NCBI RefSeq assembly: GCF_000321225.1
Contig: NW_004452135.1
Span: 166,248 to 230,247 of the forward strand
DNA: 64,000 nucleotides
Reading direction: 5' to 3'
DNA from: Odobenus rosmarus divergens
Lineage: Eukaryota > Chordata > Mammalia > Carnivora > Odobenidae
Shown: piece by piece, positions 44,613 to 56,208 of the stretch
How the letters are laid out: each line of letters begins with the position of its first letter
Position numbering within the stretch: the first letter of the stretch is position 1
The notes under the pieces: model-generated
What the model was told of the DNA's origin: nothing
Databases searched by the model: none
Seen by the model: the letters and a program-made list of their open reading frames with translations, nothing else
Position numbers and translations under genes: made by a program

Positions 44613-44941
44613 GTTATGACTAAATATACATACATATTATCTGTGAAAGGATGCAAACATTTTGTAATTTGAAATTTTTCTAATTTGTTCCCAGAAACTA
44701 TTTGCTTTCCATGTGCTGGGATTCACCTAGTATTTATCAATTTACTTTAATTTTGTGAGCCTGACTTCACTACCTTGATTTCCATTAAATGTGTGAAGAT
44801 GATGTGTAACTTAAATCTTTTCTATTCACAGAAGCTTTGAAAACATTTGATTTTGATTATCTTAATAATCACTATCCATTGATGGTCAAGTCAGACACAT
44901 AATCAAAGTTATTGAGTGACTGGATTTTCTACTGATCGTCT
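44613..44941. other. Unique AT-rich sequence, no gene seen
   Basis: Nothing recognised. Confidence 0.4.
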
Positions 44942-44954
44942 CCAAGACTATTTT

Positions 44955-45793
44955 TTTTATTTTTTATTGTTATTTTAATCACCATACATTACATCATTAG
45001 TTCTTGATGTAGTGTTCCATGATTCATTGTTTGTGCATAACACCCAGTGCTCCACGCAGAATGTGCCCTCTTTAATACCCATCACCAGGCTAACCCATCC
45101 CCCCACCCTCCTCCCCTCTAGAACCCTCAGTTTGTTTTTCAGAGTCCATTGTCTCTCATGGTTCGTCTCCCCCTCAGACATACTACCCTTCATTCTTCCC
45201 CTCCTGCTATCTTCTTTTTCTTTTTTCTTAACATATGTTGCATTATTTGTTTCAGAAGTACAGATCTGTGATTCATCAGTCTTGCACAATTCACAGCACT
45301 CACCATAGCACATACCCTACCCAATGTCTATCACCCAGCCACCCAATCCCTCCCACCCCCCACCACTCCAGCAACACTCAGTTTGTTTCCTGAGATTAAG
45401 AATTCCTCATATCAGTGAGGTCATATGATACATGTGTTTCTCTGACTGACTTATTTCACTCAGCATAACACCCTCCAGTTCCATTCACGTCATTGCAAAT
45501 GGCAAGATCTCATTCCTTTTGATGGCTGCATAGTATTCCATTGTGTATATATACCACTTCTTCTTTATCCATTCATCTGTCAATGGACATCTTGGCTCTT
45601 TCTACAGTTTGGCTATTGTGGACATTGCTGCTATAAACATTGGGGTGCATGTACCCCTTCGGATCCCTACATTTGTATCTTTGTGGTAAATACCCAGTAG
45701 TGCAATTGCTGGATCGTATGGTAGCTCTATTTTCAACTGTTTGAGGAACCTCCATACTGTTTTCCAGAGTGGTTGCACCAGCTTGCATTCCCA
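44955..45793 (-). mobile_element. Young 5'-truncated L1 with target-site duplication, antisense
   Basis: Read on the - strand: the last part of ORF2 (complement of 'gaacctccatactgttttcc', 'gatggctgcatagtattcca', 'ttattttcactcagcataac'-like text), the L1 3' UTR and an A tail (+ strand T-rich at 44950-44975). It is flanked by a perfect duplication ccaagactatttt at 44942-44954 and 45794-45806. About 840 bases of a roughly 6-kb element are present. The truncation point is clean at the right end. Frames 44975-45313 (-), 45012-45308 (+) and 45573-45797 (-) all lie inside; the last is a broken piece of the ORF2 C-terminus. Confidence 0.96.
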
Positions 45794-45806
45794 CCAAGAC
45801 TATTTT

Positions 45807-47010
45807 AAAGCTGTTTTGTTTTCTTCAAAAAGTAAACTTTAAAATGAGTAAGAAAAGCTGTTCCATGCTTTATTTTATGATTGAAACTAAACTGAAAATT
45901 CAGTGGTTAAATCTGCCTCAACTTATCTTGAGAAATGATAGCATAATTTGATATTAATAGAGTACTCGTTCACAACTTCCAAGTTTTTATTTTTCTGTTA
46001 CCCTCTGTACACCAGGATTTTCAACCATTAAATAGAGTTTATTGTTTTTTGGTGGCTTTTTTGTTTTGTTTTGTTTTCAAATTTTTGATGTTTTACAATA
46101 AATATATTTTCCCTCATGATCCAGTACACACACACACACACACACACACATACAAAACTGAGACAAAGGTCTCATGAAACAGTATTGTTATGTTTCCTGA
46201 TAGTTTCCATTTTATTTTACTTCATTTGGTTTTACTTTATTTTGTGAAAAATATTCTAGTTGAGATCGACTAAATTTATTTCAGCCCTCACTAGTGGGTT
46301 GAAGCTTACAGTTTGGAAAATTTTAAGGCAGTCTGATTTTCTTCCTTTCTTGCTCATTTTAAAAATAAGATTGTATTCTTTAATCAGTTGTTTTTCTACT
46401 TTAAATAGTCCTCCTAACTATATTGTATTCAATTGACTTTTTTTGTCTTTTGTTAAAATGAAAACAATTTTATCTTGACTTGAGGCTACATATGTTTACC
46501 AAAAAAATGAAGATATTTTGTGGTAAGAATCAAATTGTAATATTTTTCTCCTTGCCAGTGCAACAATGAATTAATTATTTTGATACTGAGAATTTTAGAT
46601 TTAAAGGAAATCTGTGGAAAATTGATTCAGTGAGCTAAATCAAAATGCCAGAAAGAGCTTGAGGTAACCATGAGTTTTGTTGTTGTATATTTTCACACTA
46701 ATGAAAACTGCTGTTATGTGGAACAAAAACAAGTCACATATTGTGCCTATAGGAAAAATTACATTCTGAAAACTTTTGGTCATTGCACTTAAGAGTATCA
46801 TCATTTTATAATTTGTTTTATCTGTTGAGCTTGATATTGATCTGGCTTCTTAAAACTTTGAAACCTAAAAACGATAACAAAAATAGATTTTTAAGGAACT
46901 ATAAACAAAGTATTTCTGTGCTATGAAAGAAAATATTGTGGTGTCAATTCTCACATAGACCTATATTCCTTTAAAAATCTGAAGTGAAAGATTAATGAAA
47001 TCTACAAGTC
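45807..47010. other. Unique AT-rich sequence, no gene seen
   Basis: No repeat family or exon is recognised apart from the (CA)n run at 46125-46150. Confidence 0.4.
46125..46150. repeat. (CA)n microsatellite
   Basis: An uninterrupted run of about 13 ac units. Confidence 0.92.
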
Positions 47011-47019
47011 TTTCAAAAT

Positions 47020-47400
47020 GCTAGCTATGCTAGGCAATATGCTAAGCACTTAAAGTATCAATCCTCACAAACACCTTTTTTTTTTTTTTAAGATTTACTT
47101 ATTTATTATTTCAGAGAGAGAGAGAAAGGTGGAGAGGGGCAGAGGGAGAGGGAGAGAAAGATTCTCAAGTGGACTCCCAGCTGAGCGTGGAGTCCCATGC
47201 AGGACTCCATCCCAGGACCCTGAGACCATGACCTCAGCCAAAATCAAGAGTCAGCTGTTCAACTGACTGAGCCACCCAGGCGCCCCTTCACAAACACCTT
47301 TAAGGAAGATACTATTTTTCCATTCTTTGAAGGTGATATATCTTTAAAGGCAATAGTACCGAAACATTTTGAATTCAGTCACATCTGAACCCTTAACCCT
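47020..47400 (-). mobile_element. MIR-like fragment, antisense, split by a SINE
   Basis: 'gctaggcaatatgctaagca' plus 'cttaaagtatcaatcctcac' on the left, and 'ttcacaaacacctttaagga' plus 'agatactatttttccattct' on the right, join into antisense MIR sequence once the SINE at 47079-47287 and one copy of its duplication are ignored. Confidence 0.7.
47079..47287 (-). mobile_element. Older Can-SINE, antisense, nested in MIR
   Basis: Reverse SINE: T run, 'aagatttacttatttattat', 'gagagaaaggtggagagggg', 'cagctgagcgtggagtccca', 'gagaccatgacctcagccaa', 'gactgagccacccaggcgcc'. The perfect duplication tcacaaacaccttt is at 47065-47078 and 47288-47301. Confidence 0.97.
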
Positions 47401-47663
47401 TATGCTGTACTGGTATCTTTATCACCACATTTAATTATAATCATAGATTCAGACAATTATGGTGCTAGTAACTGAACAACCTTCAGAATGAAATATATGT
47501 ATCCACTACATTGTAACATTTTTACTTCAGTGTGTTACTTCACCAAAAGATATACAAAACCCCATTTTCCCTTCTCAAATTGAGACCTCAGTGTTTGACC
47601 TCATCAGAGGAACAAAAAATGATAGAATCCAAAAAATAATAGGAATTAAAAAAGTTTTTTGAA

Positions 47664-47852
47664 GGGTGCCTGGGTGGTTCAGTCATTAAGCATCTGCCTT
47701 CGGCTCAGGTCATGATCCCAGGGTCCTGGGATCGAGCCCCGCATTGGGCTCCCTGCTCCGCGGGAAGCCTGCTTCTCCGTCTCCCACTCCCCCTGCTTGT
47801 GTTTCCTCTCTTGCTGTGTCTCTCTCTGTCAAATAAATAAATAATATCTTAA
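47664..47852 (+). mobile_element. Can-SINE, sense
   Basis: Sense SINE: 'gggtgcctgggtggttcagt', 'catctgccttcggctcaggt', 'gggatcgagccccgcattgg', 'actccccctgcttgtgtttc', 'tctctctgtcaaataaataa', 'ataatatctta' and an A tail. The flanks share aaaaaagtttt-tga (about 47649-47663 and 47853 onward). The - frame 47710-48024 reads its complement. Confidence 0.96.
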
Positions 47853-47867
47853 AAAAAAGTTTTATGA

Positions 47868-50508
47868 GCATCTTAATAATGCTTATGCATAAGAGAAGTT
47901 GAGAAATTAATAAACATTTATTGTGCAAATGTATGTAAATGTGTTCATCTTCATAAAACTCAAGGGGACATATAAACGAATGTTTATTTTCTTGATACAC
48001 CCTTGAAGTAAATACATGATTCAAGATTATGTCTCTAATATCATTAATTTGATTCAGTCATTACAGTCATTTCTTTAATACAGATTACATAGTAATATGT
48101 TATAGGAGTGAAGTTTTAAAAAGGAAATGAGGATGGTCAAGTATTGCCATGAATTAGAAAGCATGATTTAACAAACTACCTTCCTTTATCTGATTTTTTC
48201 TCCAGTTCACTAATCTTCCTAAATATGTATAATTTAAAGCTTTAATGAACGCACACTGGATTTAGGACCTTTTAAAAATGTTTATTGATAAAAGGCATTC
48301 ACTGGGTCCTTTTCCTCCTTAGGGTATGTTACAACTTTTACCAACAACCAAAAAGTCATTTTGAATTAATTTAAGACCAGATATTTGTAACATGTTTTAT
48401 TCATTTTAAGCCATTCTATTTTATCGTTTTTCATGAAGATGGTGAAGAAGATATATAAATGCAATTTAAATAAATTATCAGAAGTGGGTAGCTGTTAGTT
48501 TTGTCTATTATCATATATTGATAAAAATTTGCATAAGACATTTTTAGAATACAAAGCACATATTATCCAGGCACATCACGTATCATGTACATTTAACTAA
48601 AAATTTTATTCTTAGCCAATATGCCCTCTCCTTCACACAGTTAAAATAGATAACATAATGGTATAGTACCTATATTTTTGAAACTTAAACAAAATGAAAT
48701 TTTAGGAAAGTATTTCCATAGGCAGAACAAGGTTACTTTCTGAATGAAGTAGCACTGATAATATACTTGAAAATACGTTGCATCTCTTAAATTCTGTGTG
48801 AATTATTATTAAGATTACACAGTTAATTTGGCTTCTGTAATTAAGGGATATAGTATAAAAAAGATAAACTCTAGTAAAAATTGTTTAACAAAAATATATG
48901 ATAATTAGGAAAAGATTCTGTATGTAGGTATTCTTAGTTTCTCAGTTGCAGTGGTTGAGAAAAAAAAAAAAGCATTTCTCCATCTTTCTCAGCCTGAAAC
49001 TATCATTCTCTAGGTGAACAGCTTGGCAAACAGATTGCTTATATCAACATGCTCTTTACAGCAAAATACCTTACAAAAGATTTATAGTACATATACCATA
49101 TGAGTCTAAGGGCTTCATTGATTTTTATCATGTATTTGCCTGTTTCTAGTAATTCACAAAGATGAATATCATATTTCATCTTTCATCCCTTCTTAAATGA
49201 GATATTATAAGTACATGTTGGTGTCTTCATAAGGTTGGGGCATGGGAACAAATGAAGCAACAGGATTGTGCGGGTTTTGCTTTGTTGTTTTGCTTTGGTT
49301 TGCTCTTGCTTTGTCATGCTCGGACACTTAGCTGGACTGTCATTCTGACAGGAAGAGGTTGCAGCTGAGTGACTGGGGTGGACATTCCAACGTCAACATC
49401 GAGGAGAGTTCTATAGCTCTCCTGTTTAACAGGCACAGAAGTAGACTCATGTAAGTCACTACAAAAGATGAGTCTATATGAAACCTATCCACCTGCATTA
49501 TGAACTCACCTTTTATTAAGTTACAGGACTCAGACAGATGTAATTTTTAAATACAGCTGTTTGCTACCAGAGACCATGATTTTATGCTAGATATTCAAGC
49601 AACTTTAAGAAATGGTTGTTTCTCCTAGATGGACAAACTCTTACAATTGGTTACTAATTATGCAGAAAAGACAACCAAAAAAAAGTGATTTTACTTTTAT
49701 TTGTTTATTTTCTCCTAACCCATATATTTTATGTTTTGGAGTGTAATTCTTTTAGTTTCAGAATATTGTAATAGTATAATTATTGAATTGGATTTTAAGT
49801 GGGACCCTCTTTAAGTTATGTAAAAATAGTCAATAGCAAATCTTAAAATGTAAATTGAAAGAAAAGGGGGAAAGTCTGGAAAAAAATATCATGCTTGCCT
49901 CTTTTTATGCTTGAAAGTGGGATATAAACATTATCATTACTTAAATTTATTTAACTTGCTTCCAACGCTTTGTGGAAACTTAAATTAATCTCCTTCCAAA
50001 TGTATCCTCATATATTATAGTGTCTGAAACAAATGTGCAATGTACAAACCAGCTTAGGGAGAAAGCATTTCATGAGTGCTTCCTCAGTAAAACTGTTCCC
50101 ACATAAACACTTCCAGATCACCTCACCATGAGAGGCTTTTAAAAGTTCTGATTTCAATGTCTTTGCCTTAAGCACTGCAGTAGCCCTCTGTTGTCATGAG
50201 ATTTCTCTGTTTATTCCCTCTTGCTGAGATTTTTTCCACACAATTATCTCTTTAGTTGATGAGAGATTCATTTTAATCAGTGGATCCCTCAGGATCTTTA
50301 GTTGGCTTGTGAACGCAGGGAAATGAATGATTTAGGGGAGGAAGAGCTCCACTCCCCCTTCCTCATCATGATCTTGTTCATCTTGTCAAGCTCCAGTCTT
50401 AGGCATCACCAGTGTTTCCAGTAAAGCATCTGCACGGCAAGAGATGAGAACCTATGAAAATGAAAAAAAGTGACAAAATGAAAATGAAAACCACTGTAAA
50501 TAGAGCCA
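47868..50508. other. Unique AT-rich sequence, no gene seen
   Basis: About 2.6 kb without a recognised repeat or exon. The stretch 49265-49420 (from 'gattgtgcgggttttgcttt' to the 'aacgtcaacatcgaggagag' part) and 50330-50450 are less AT-rich and contain CpGs that the surroundings lack, so they may be under constraint. That is inference only. Confidence 0.4.
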
Positions 50509-50559
50509 ATGAAGAGCGACCTGCTTTTATGTGTCCTTCATTCCTGCCTCTCTCCACCA

Positions 50560-50860
50560 TTCCTCCCGCCCCCCCTCTTTCTTTCTAAATCCTACACATG
50601 CTCATCTCTTGTTACAACATTCAGCCATAACTTCCTCAGTATTACAATTCTATATTGTTTTATTTCTCTGAATGCTTTCACAATCCGCCAGAAGGTCTAC
50701 ACTTCATTTTAATTTCTTCTCACTCTTAAACTTTGTTCCTGCCCTCTCTCACACTCTTCTGACATAAAGACCTAATATACTTATGAGACCTTATCAAATG
50801 TATAATCTAATCCCCATGAGGGCAAACTATTCTCTAATTAGTTCTGTGTCAGCAGGCAAG
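50560..50860 (+). mobile_element. Possible L2 3' fragment, sense
   Basis: 'gttcctgccctctctcacac' and 'tctaatccccatgagggcaa' resemble the L2 3' part (the second matches the 'gctccatgagggcagg' landmark). Weak and diverged. Confidence 0.4.
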
Positions 50861-51654
50861 AATATACTTTAAAATACATATATATGTGTGTGTTTATAAT
50901 TTTACCTATAGTTTGCACCCACAATACAATGTCTGAACTCCGTAACAATATGAAGTATCTAAATAAAGAAATCTCTACTAACAGGTATAAAAAGGATGGC
51001 ACAAATGAGGTTAACTTGCTTTAATGATCTTTAAAAAATTCAAATTAAAAATGTTATTTTGAAAAAGGTTTCTCACCAGTTTCTGGAGCTTTCTAAATTT
51101 AAATCCTTTCAAAATTAGCTTCCTGTTTTTTCCTACATGAGACTTGCAATTATGCGTCATAAATATATGATTGCTGATAAGTTAATATATCGTAAATGCA
51201 TTGGTGTTCTGTGTTAGCCAAATGTATTCAACGCTGGCTTCCAGTAGAAAATTACGAAAGAGAGAAGGTGAAAAGAGATGTATTACAGCCAGCAATCTTG
51301 TGCACACTTAGCCACTTGAAGCTGCTGCTGTGTCCTAATGAGGTTAAAGGGAATTCACCTTTTTTTTTGCTTTTGTCTTCCTTGAAAGAAATTGATTTTC
51401 TATTTTGACCCCTACCCTTCTTCTTCAAACTTTATTTTCTCTTGTTTTCCTTGATTCTTCCCAGCTCAGTTCTACTTTACCTTTCTGCAAGCTTCTTTTA
51501 GTATTATTTTCCTCTCTCTGCCCTTCAGATACTCAAGTTTTTGGCAGTATTTTTTAACACCTGGATCATATCAAAATTATCTGACAATTTTTTAACAGAA
51601 AACTTCTGGGTGCCTGCATTGAAAATCCACGCTAGCAGATCTGGGATGGAAATG
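50861..51654. other. Unique AT-rich sequence, no gene seen
   Basis: Nothing recognised. A 70-codon frame at 51196-51408 has no known domain. Confidence 0.4.
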
Positions 51655-52067
51655 GTATTAGTTTGCTGGAGCCAAGCCACAGAGTGCCATAGACTAGATG
51701 GCTCCATATCAGAAATTTATTTTCTCTCAGTTCTAGAGGACAGAAGTTCAAAATCAAGGTGTCATCAAGGGTGGTTCCTTCTGAGGCTGTGGGGGAAGGA
51801 TCAGCTCCCAAGTCTTTCTTGATTTGTAAATGACCATCTTCACCCTGCATCTCTTCACATTGTTTTCCTTGTATGTGTGTATCTGTGTATCTGCATCCAA
51901 ATTTCCCCTTTTTTTAAGGATACCAGTCATATTAGTTAGTACCCACCTTCATGACCCATTTTAACTTTATCATGTGAAAACCTAGCTCCAGATAAGGTCA
52001 CTTCTAAGGTTTGGGGAATTAGGACTTCAACATATGAATTTGGGAGACACAACTCAATCCATAACAG
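51655..52067 (-). mobile_element. MLT1-type (ERVL-MaLR) LTR, antisense
   Basis: Complement of the MLT1 LTR: 'gtattagtttgctggagcca', 'tttattttctctcagttcta', 'gaagttcaaaatcaaggtgt', 'gtggttccttctgaggctgt', 'catctcttcacattgttttc', 'ggataccagtcatattagtt', 'cttcatgacccattttaact' and 'aggacttcaacatatgaatt', ending 'caactcaatccataacagag'. The frames 51525-51707, 51541-51822 and 51632-51850 overlap it and are spurious. Confidence 0.9.
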
Positions 52068-52689
52068 AGTCTTCTTAAGATCAGTATGTTACAGTTGTAT
52101 TAAGCCTAATAGACAAATTTGGGAAATGTCCTAAGACTGTGTCTTTGGTCTTTCCCCTGTTTGTTTGGTGCACTTTCTTAGCTCCTGGGAATTGCGCCAG
52201 TCCTTCAGTAAGCACGCATTTCTCCACAGCACCCCTGCTGGCATTGTTGGTACCTGCTGAAGGGGGGAAGGAGAGAGGGAGAGTTCAGATGCTCCCGTTG
52301 TTCCTCCTGCTGGCAGATCATGGCAGTGGGGCTAGAATGATCAGAGAGAAGGACTTTAAACTATAAGGCTACTGAGACTTTAAGTATATTAGATGATGCC
52401 TTTGCACCGTCTGAATCCCTTCCCCTCCCCTCCCCACTAAAATTTAGGCAATGGAGTCTTATAAGACTTGCTATTGGTCATTAGAAAAAAAAAAAAAAAA
52501 CTCAACAACTTTCCATGCTTGTACCTCGCTGTGTTGAGGCTGATCAAAATAAACCTTTATAATTAGTTTTCAATACGATTTTCCTTTTAGCTGTGTTGCC
52601 CAGGCTTTGGGTAAATAATGAAACAAAAAAATTTTTTGTAATTAATTTTTTTTTCTTATGCCAGTCACACTTCTAAATCCCCTTTTTGC

Positions 52690-52724
<35 letters not shown>

Positions 52725-52849
52725 GCTGTATTCAGAAATTTTCTCTGGGACACAGAATTCACAGACATAAAAGCAGATGAATTTTATCCCTCTAACACCT
52801 TCCATGTGTTGAATCAGAAATGATGATAACTGTAGCTCTTATTCAATAA
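52068..52849. other. Unique sequence with two simple repeats
   Basis: An A16 run at 52485-52500 and a (GT)n run at 52692-52722 of about 15 units are present. The text 'aggctttgggtaaat' at about 52602 recurs at 54279. Frame 52139-52366 has no recognised domain. Confidence 0.5.
52692..52722. repeat. (GT)n microsatellite
   Basis: An uninterrupted run of about 15 gt units. Confidence 0.93.
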
Positions 52850-53430
52850 TCACGATCATCTTCTGGGTTAGATAGTCTGTCAATGTTTTATAGATTTAAA
52901 AAAATGAGATTCAGAGAGTCTGAGTAATTATTCTCTCAAGAGAACATAGTTTTGAGGTCAGAACTATACACAGTTCCCATAACTCCAAAGACCGTGATTT
53001 CAGCCACTGAATATTTTTTTTTTAAAGATTTTATTTATTTTTTTGAGAGAGAGAGAATGAGAGAGAGCACCAGAGGGAAGAGGGTCAGAGGGAGACGCAG
53101 ACTCCCTGCCGAGCAGGGAGCCCGATGTGGGACTCGATCCCGGGACTCCAGGATCATGACCTGAGCCGAAAGCAGTCGCTTAACCAACTGAGCCACCCAG
53201 GCGCCCCTCAGCCACTGAATATTTTGCTAACTTGAGTTAGAAGAGCATTTTTTCAGTCCAAACCAGTACTCCATCAGATCATAATAAGCTCTCATCTGGT
53301 CGGGACAGATATTTCTACTGTTTTAGAGAGACGAGGAAGCTGAGTTTTAGAAAATTAAATGACCTACCCAAGCCATGCCATCATTGCATGACAAGAACCA
53401 ATGTAGGTGCCTGGTCTCAGATAATTCTTG
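52850..53430 (-). mobile_element. MIR-like sequence, antisense, interrupted by a SINE
   Basis: The left part has 'tatagatttaaaaaaatgag', 'attcagagagtctgagtaat' and 'gaggtcagaactatacacag'. The right part has 'actgttttagagagacgagg' and 'aagctgagttttagaaaatt' with 'aaatgacctacccaagccat'. Both follow the complement of MIR ('...acagatgaggaaactgag... gttaagtaacttgcccaagg'). They may be two separate MIR copies, since each half contains the same MIR segment. Confidence 0.55.
53018..53207 (-). mobile_element. Young Can-SINE, antisense
   Basis: Reverse SINE close to the young consensus: 'aaagattttatttatttttt', (ga)n, 'gagcagggagcccgatgtgg', 'gactcgatcccgggactcca', 'ggatcatgacctgagccgaa', 'ccaactgagccacccaggcg'+'cccc'. 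The perfect duplication tcagccactgaatatttt lies at 53000-53017 and 53208-53225. Confidence 0.98.
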
Positions 53431-54479
53431 CTTAGCATCTATTTTGTTTGACCTGTTTTACAAATCATCTTGATATAAAATTGAATTTTATTTTGGTGAA
53501 ATTTTAGGAAAATGTAATTCATCACTTTTTCTTCCCTTGGTTTAAGAGTGAATGTTTTTCCCAATAAATCTACTGAAAAATTATCTGCATAAATCTTACT
53601 AAAGTGACTTCATTTCTGAGAATTATGTAAATCATGACTTTTCTTCATTAATTTAATGTATAACATACATTAACATACAAGTAGTTTATAAAATTGAAAG
53701 TGAGGAGAACAGAATTTGGACATATAAGTTTTAAAAGTGAGAGTTGTTTAAAAAACATGGAACATATGTGGAAGATACTTTGAAAAAAATGACATCTGTG
53801 ATATAAGAATACTTGATTTCTATTTTCTAATTTGTCCTTAAATAATTTCCCCTGATTACTAAGTGAATGCTTTTATTATATGAAAATGAGTGTTTTTATT
53901 ATTCATTCATCTATGCTCCTCTAGTGTACATGTAATGGTTTCTGAATTTTATATGCTTAGAAAACTTGAGGGAGGCCTGTTATGTATCTAAGAGTCGATG
54001 GAGCTGAACAATGTAGTCATAATTGCAGTAATTAGAGAATCTCGAACTTCTCTCTCCATTCAACTCTAGTTATTTATGTTTTTTAGTGATTCCCAAGATC
54101 TGCTTGGATAGAAGTCTTGTAGTTTTTTAGTGAAGCTTGGAAATAATGTATACCCTTCATGGAGACCCCACTGACTGCCCCGGGAAAGAAAAATTTATAA
54201 CAATCAATTGTAACCAGGGATCCAGATGCCCTTTCAAATATTTATAAAACAGCTCTGTGATTGCTTTTGGCTCTTTCTAGGCTTTGGGTAAATGATCCTA
54301 CAAAACATGCTATTGTAACTGGCTATTATTTTCTTACTTATATCTATTAGACTTCTACATTCCCTTTCTGTATTCTGCCCTGGAACAGAATCCTGGAACT
54401 TTTTTCCTCTTTATAAACATTGCCTGGATTTCTTTAGGTGGGTTCATACCTTCTCATGCCTTTAATTACCCACTGTATG
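53431..54479. other. Unique AT-rich sequence, no gene seen
   Basis: Nothing recognised. Confidence 0.4.
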
Positions 54480-54499
54480 TTTATAATGCACAAAATCTT

Positions 54500-54830
54500 A
54501 GTCTAGACCTTTTTACTGAACTTCTACCCTATATATCCAACAACCTACTTGGGTAATCTACAAGGGTGCCTTATGAACTTCAAAAGTATATGGCATAAGT
54601 GTCTATTGCCTTCACATGCATCTTCTACCTCTGTCTAACTATCCATCCACCACCATCCATTTTTCTTGGTGCCTTTCTTCAACCAGTAGTGCCTTCCTTC
54701 AACCAGTTACCCCCAATTGCCCAAGGCAGAAAACAAAAATCATCTTTTATTTTCTCTCTTTTTCCTTCCCATCTGTTGGAATTGTCACCAAACCTATTTT
54801 ATGTAACCTGTATATATAGTCTGTAAAATA
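54500..54830 (+). mobile_element. L2 LINE fragment, sense
   Basis: 'ccctatatatccaacaacct' and 'acttgggtaatctacaaggg', then 'tgccttcctt...ccagttacccccaattgccca', 'aggcagaaaacaaaaatcat' and 'cttcccatctgttggaattg', follow the coding end of L2 (the part giving 'CCTACTGGACATCTCC... CCAGTTGCTCAAGCC'). The + frames 54599-54826 and 54616-54819 are decayed L2 sequence. Confidence 0.55.
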
Positions 54831-54844
54831 TATCTTAAATCCAT

Positions 54845-55165
54845 TATTCACTCATTCAGCCAATATTCTTGAGCATCATGTACCAGGCACTGGATTACAC
54901 ACCAAATTATACAACTATGAACAAAACAAACAACATCCTTGCTTTGGTGGACTCTGTACTATTATGGTGAAAAAAAGAAGAAAATGCTGAAGTAAATAAG
55001 CTAATACAGTAATTTCAAAATATGTTGTCATGCAGGAAATAAATTGTGTGCCATGATCAAGCATAATGAGTTAATATTTTAATATGGTGGCTAAGAAAGG
55101 ACACTTTTGAACTGAGAGCTGAATGATGAGACCAAATTAGCCATAAAAAAATGTTCTGAGGAAGG
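54845..55165 (-). mobile_element. L2 tail fragment, antisense
   Basis: Starts with the complement of the L2 tail ('attcactcattcagccaata', 'gcatcatgtaccaggcactg'), then 'atgaacaaaacaaacaacat'+'ccttgc', 'aactgagagctgaatgatga'. This is the usual order for antisense L2. Confidence 0.7.
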
Positions 55166-55239
55166 GCATGTCTCACATTTGTATTGTAAACTTCATTGTC
55201 TTCTTATTGTAAACGTTAGTTTCCTTATAATGACTCTCG

Positions 55240-55640
55240 AGTTCCTGCACGAATTGGCATCTGCCAAGCATATATACCATAAATGTGTCAGAAAGTATCT
55301 AAAATATGGCAATACAGCCGCAAATAAGACAGAGAAGTTGAGTCATTGCAGTACTTATATTCTACTGGGAAGTTAGAAATAAACTAAGAATAAGAATATA
55401 AGAATAAGAAATCAAGAAGAATGTCAGACAGTGAAAGACTCAGTGAAATTCCTGGAAGGTCAAGGAAGGCCTTCAGAGACATGACATTTAAAAGTGAGAT
55501 TTGAGTGAAGAAGAGGTCAGTCATACAAAAGGAAATGCCCAAGTAAAGGTGTTAGGGTCAACAAAAGCTTAGTGTGTTTGGATCCCAAAATGAAACAGTT
55601 TGGCTGGAGGGTGGGGCATGGCAGGAGAGGGTGCAAGATG
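55240..55640 (-). mobile_element. Second L2 tail fragment, antisense
   Basis: It starts again with L2-tail-like text ('cttatattctactgggaagt'), then 'ggaaggtcaaggaaggcctt', 'cagagacatgacatttaaaa' and 'gatttgagtgaagaagaggt'. It partly repeats the L2 segment of the preceding element, so these are two insertions lying head-to-tail. Confidence 0.6.
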
Positions 55641-56044
55641 AAGCTGTACCATAGACAGTAGGTAATCATGGTGGGGGAGTGGATAAGAATAAGCATATCA
55701 ATTATTATTGCATATAAAACATCATAGAAATTATATATATGTAACTTAATGTGGATCATTTCTAATCACATAGCTATCATGTGCATTCTCGTTTGTCTTT
55801 TTTTTTTAATCAGAATGTATTGTTCTACGTGCAACTCTAATTAATTAGTTTAACAAGGAAACTTGCTTATCCTGATAGAATTTTAAAACTCCTACGCTAT
55901 CAATTATTTAGCAAATATATAGCTTCCATAATTGGGCTTTGTTTTGGGTTTTCCCATAAAGAATTATAAATTTTCCTCTACTTCTCTCACAGAACAAAAA
56001 TGCAACTATTTCGAGACAGTGTTACATTTTGCAATTTCATCTAG
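55641..56044. other. Unique AT-rich sequence, possible intron 3' part
   Basis: No repeat family recognised. The last ~25 bases ('gttacattttgcaatttcat'+'ctag') form an acceptor-like pyrimidine tract in front of the candidate exon at 56045. Confidence 0.35.
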
Positions 56045-56208
56045 AATTTGACATTTGGATTTGTTGACCTCATTAAAAAGTGCTGCTATAGTAACAGAAA
56101 AAGTAGATACCAAATGAGTTACTACACACCTGGATCTTCAGAAGAGCAGATGTTGGCTCAATTAGAAGAAATGGCAATGTTAAGTAGCATCAAACAAATT
56201 CACCACGG
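56045..56208 (+). CDS. Candidate internal coding exon A (gene unrecognised)
   Basis: 164 bases with an acceptor-like AG at 56043-56044 and a GT at 56209 (gtatat, a weaker donor). The frame is open throughout although TAG stands immediately upstream, so splicing would be needed. The peptide begins NLTFGFVDLIKKCCYSNRKS, continues RYQMSYYTPGSSEEQMLAQL and ends EEMAMLSSIKQIHHG. The end is acidic and helix-like, with the composition of real protein. The exon ends in phase 2 and joins exon B in frame. I do not recognise the protein. Chance cannot be excluded for a 54-codon open stretch. Confidence 0.4.

Noticed and set aside
44975..45313. 112-codon - frame and 98-codon + frame
   Set aside because: Both are inside the 5'-truncated L1 3' UTR.
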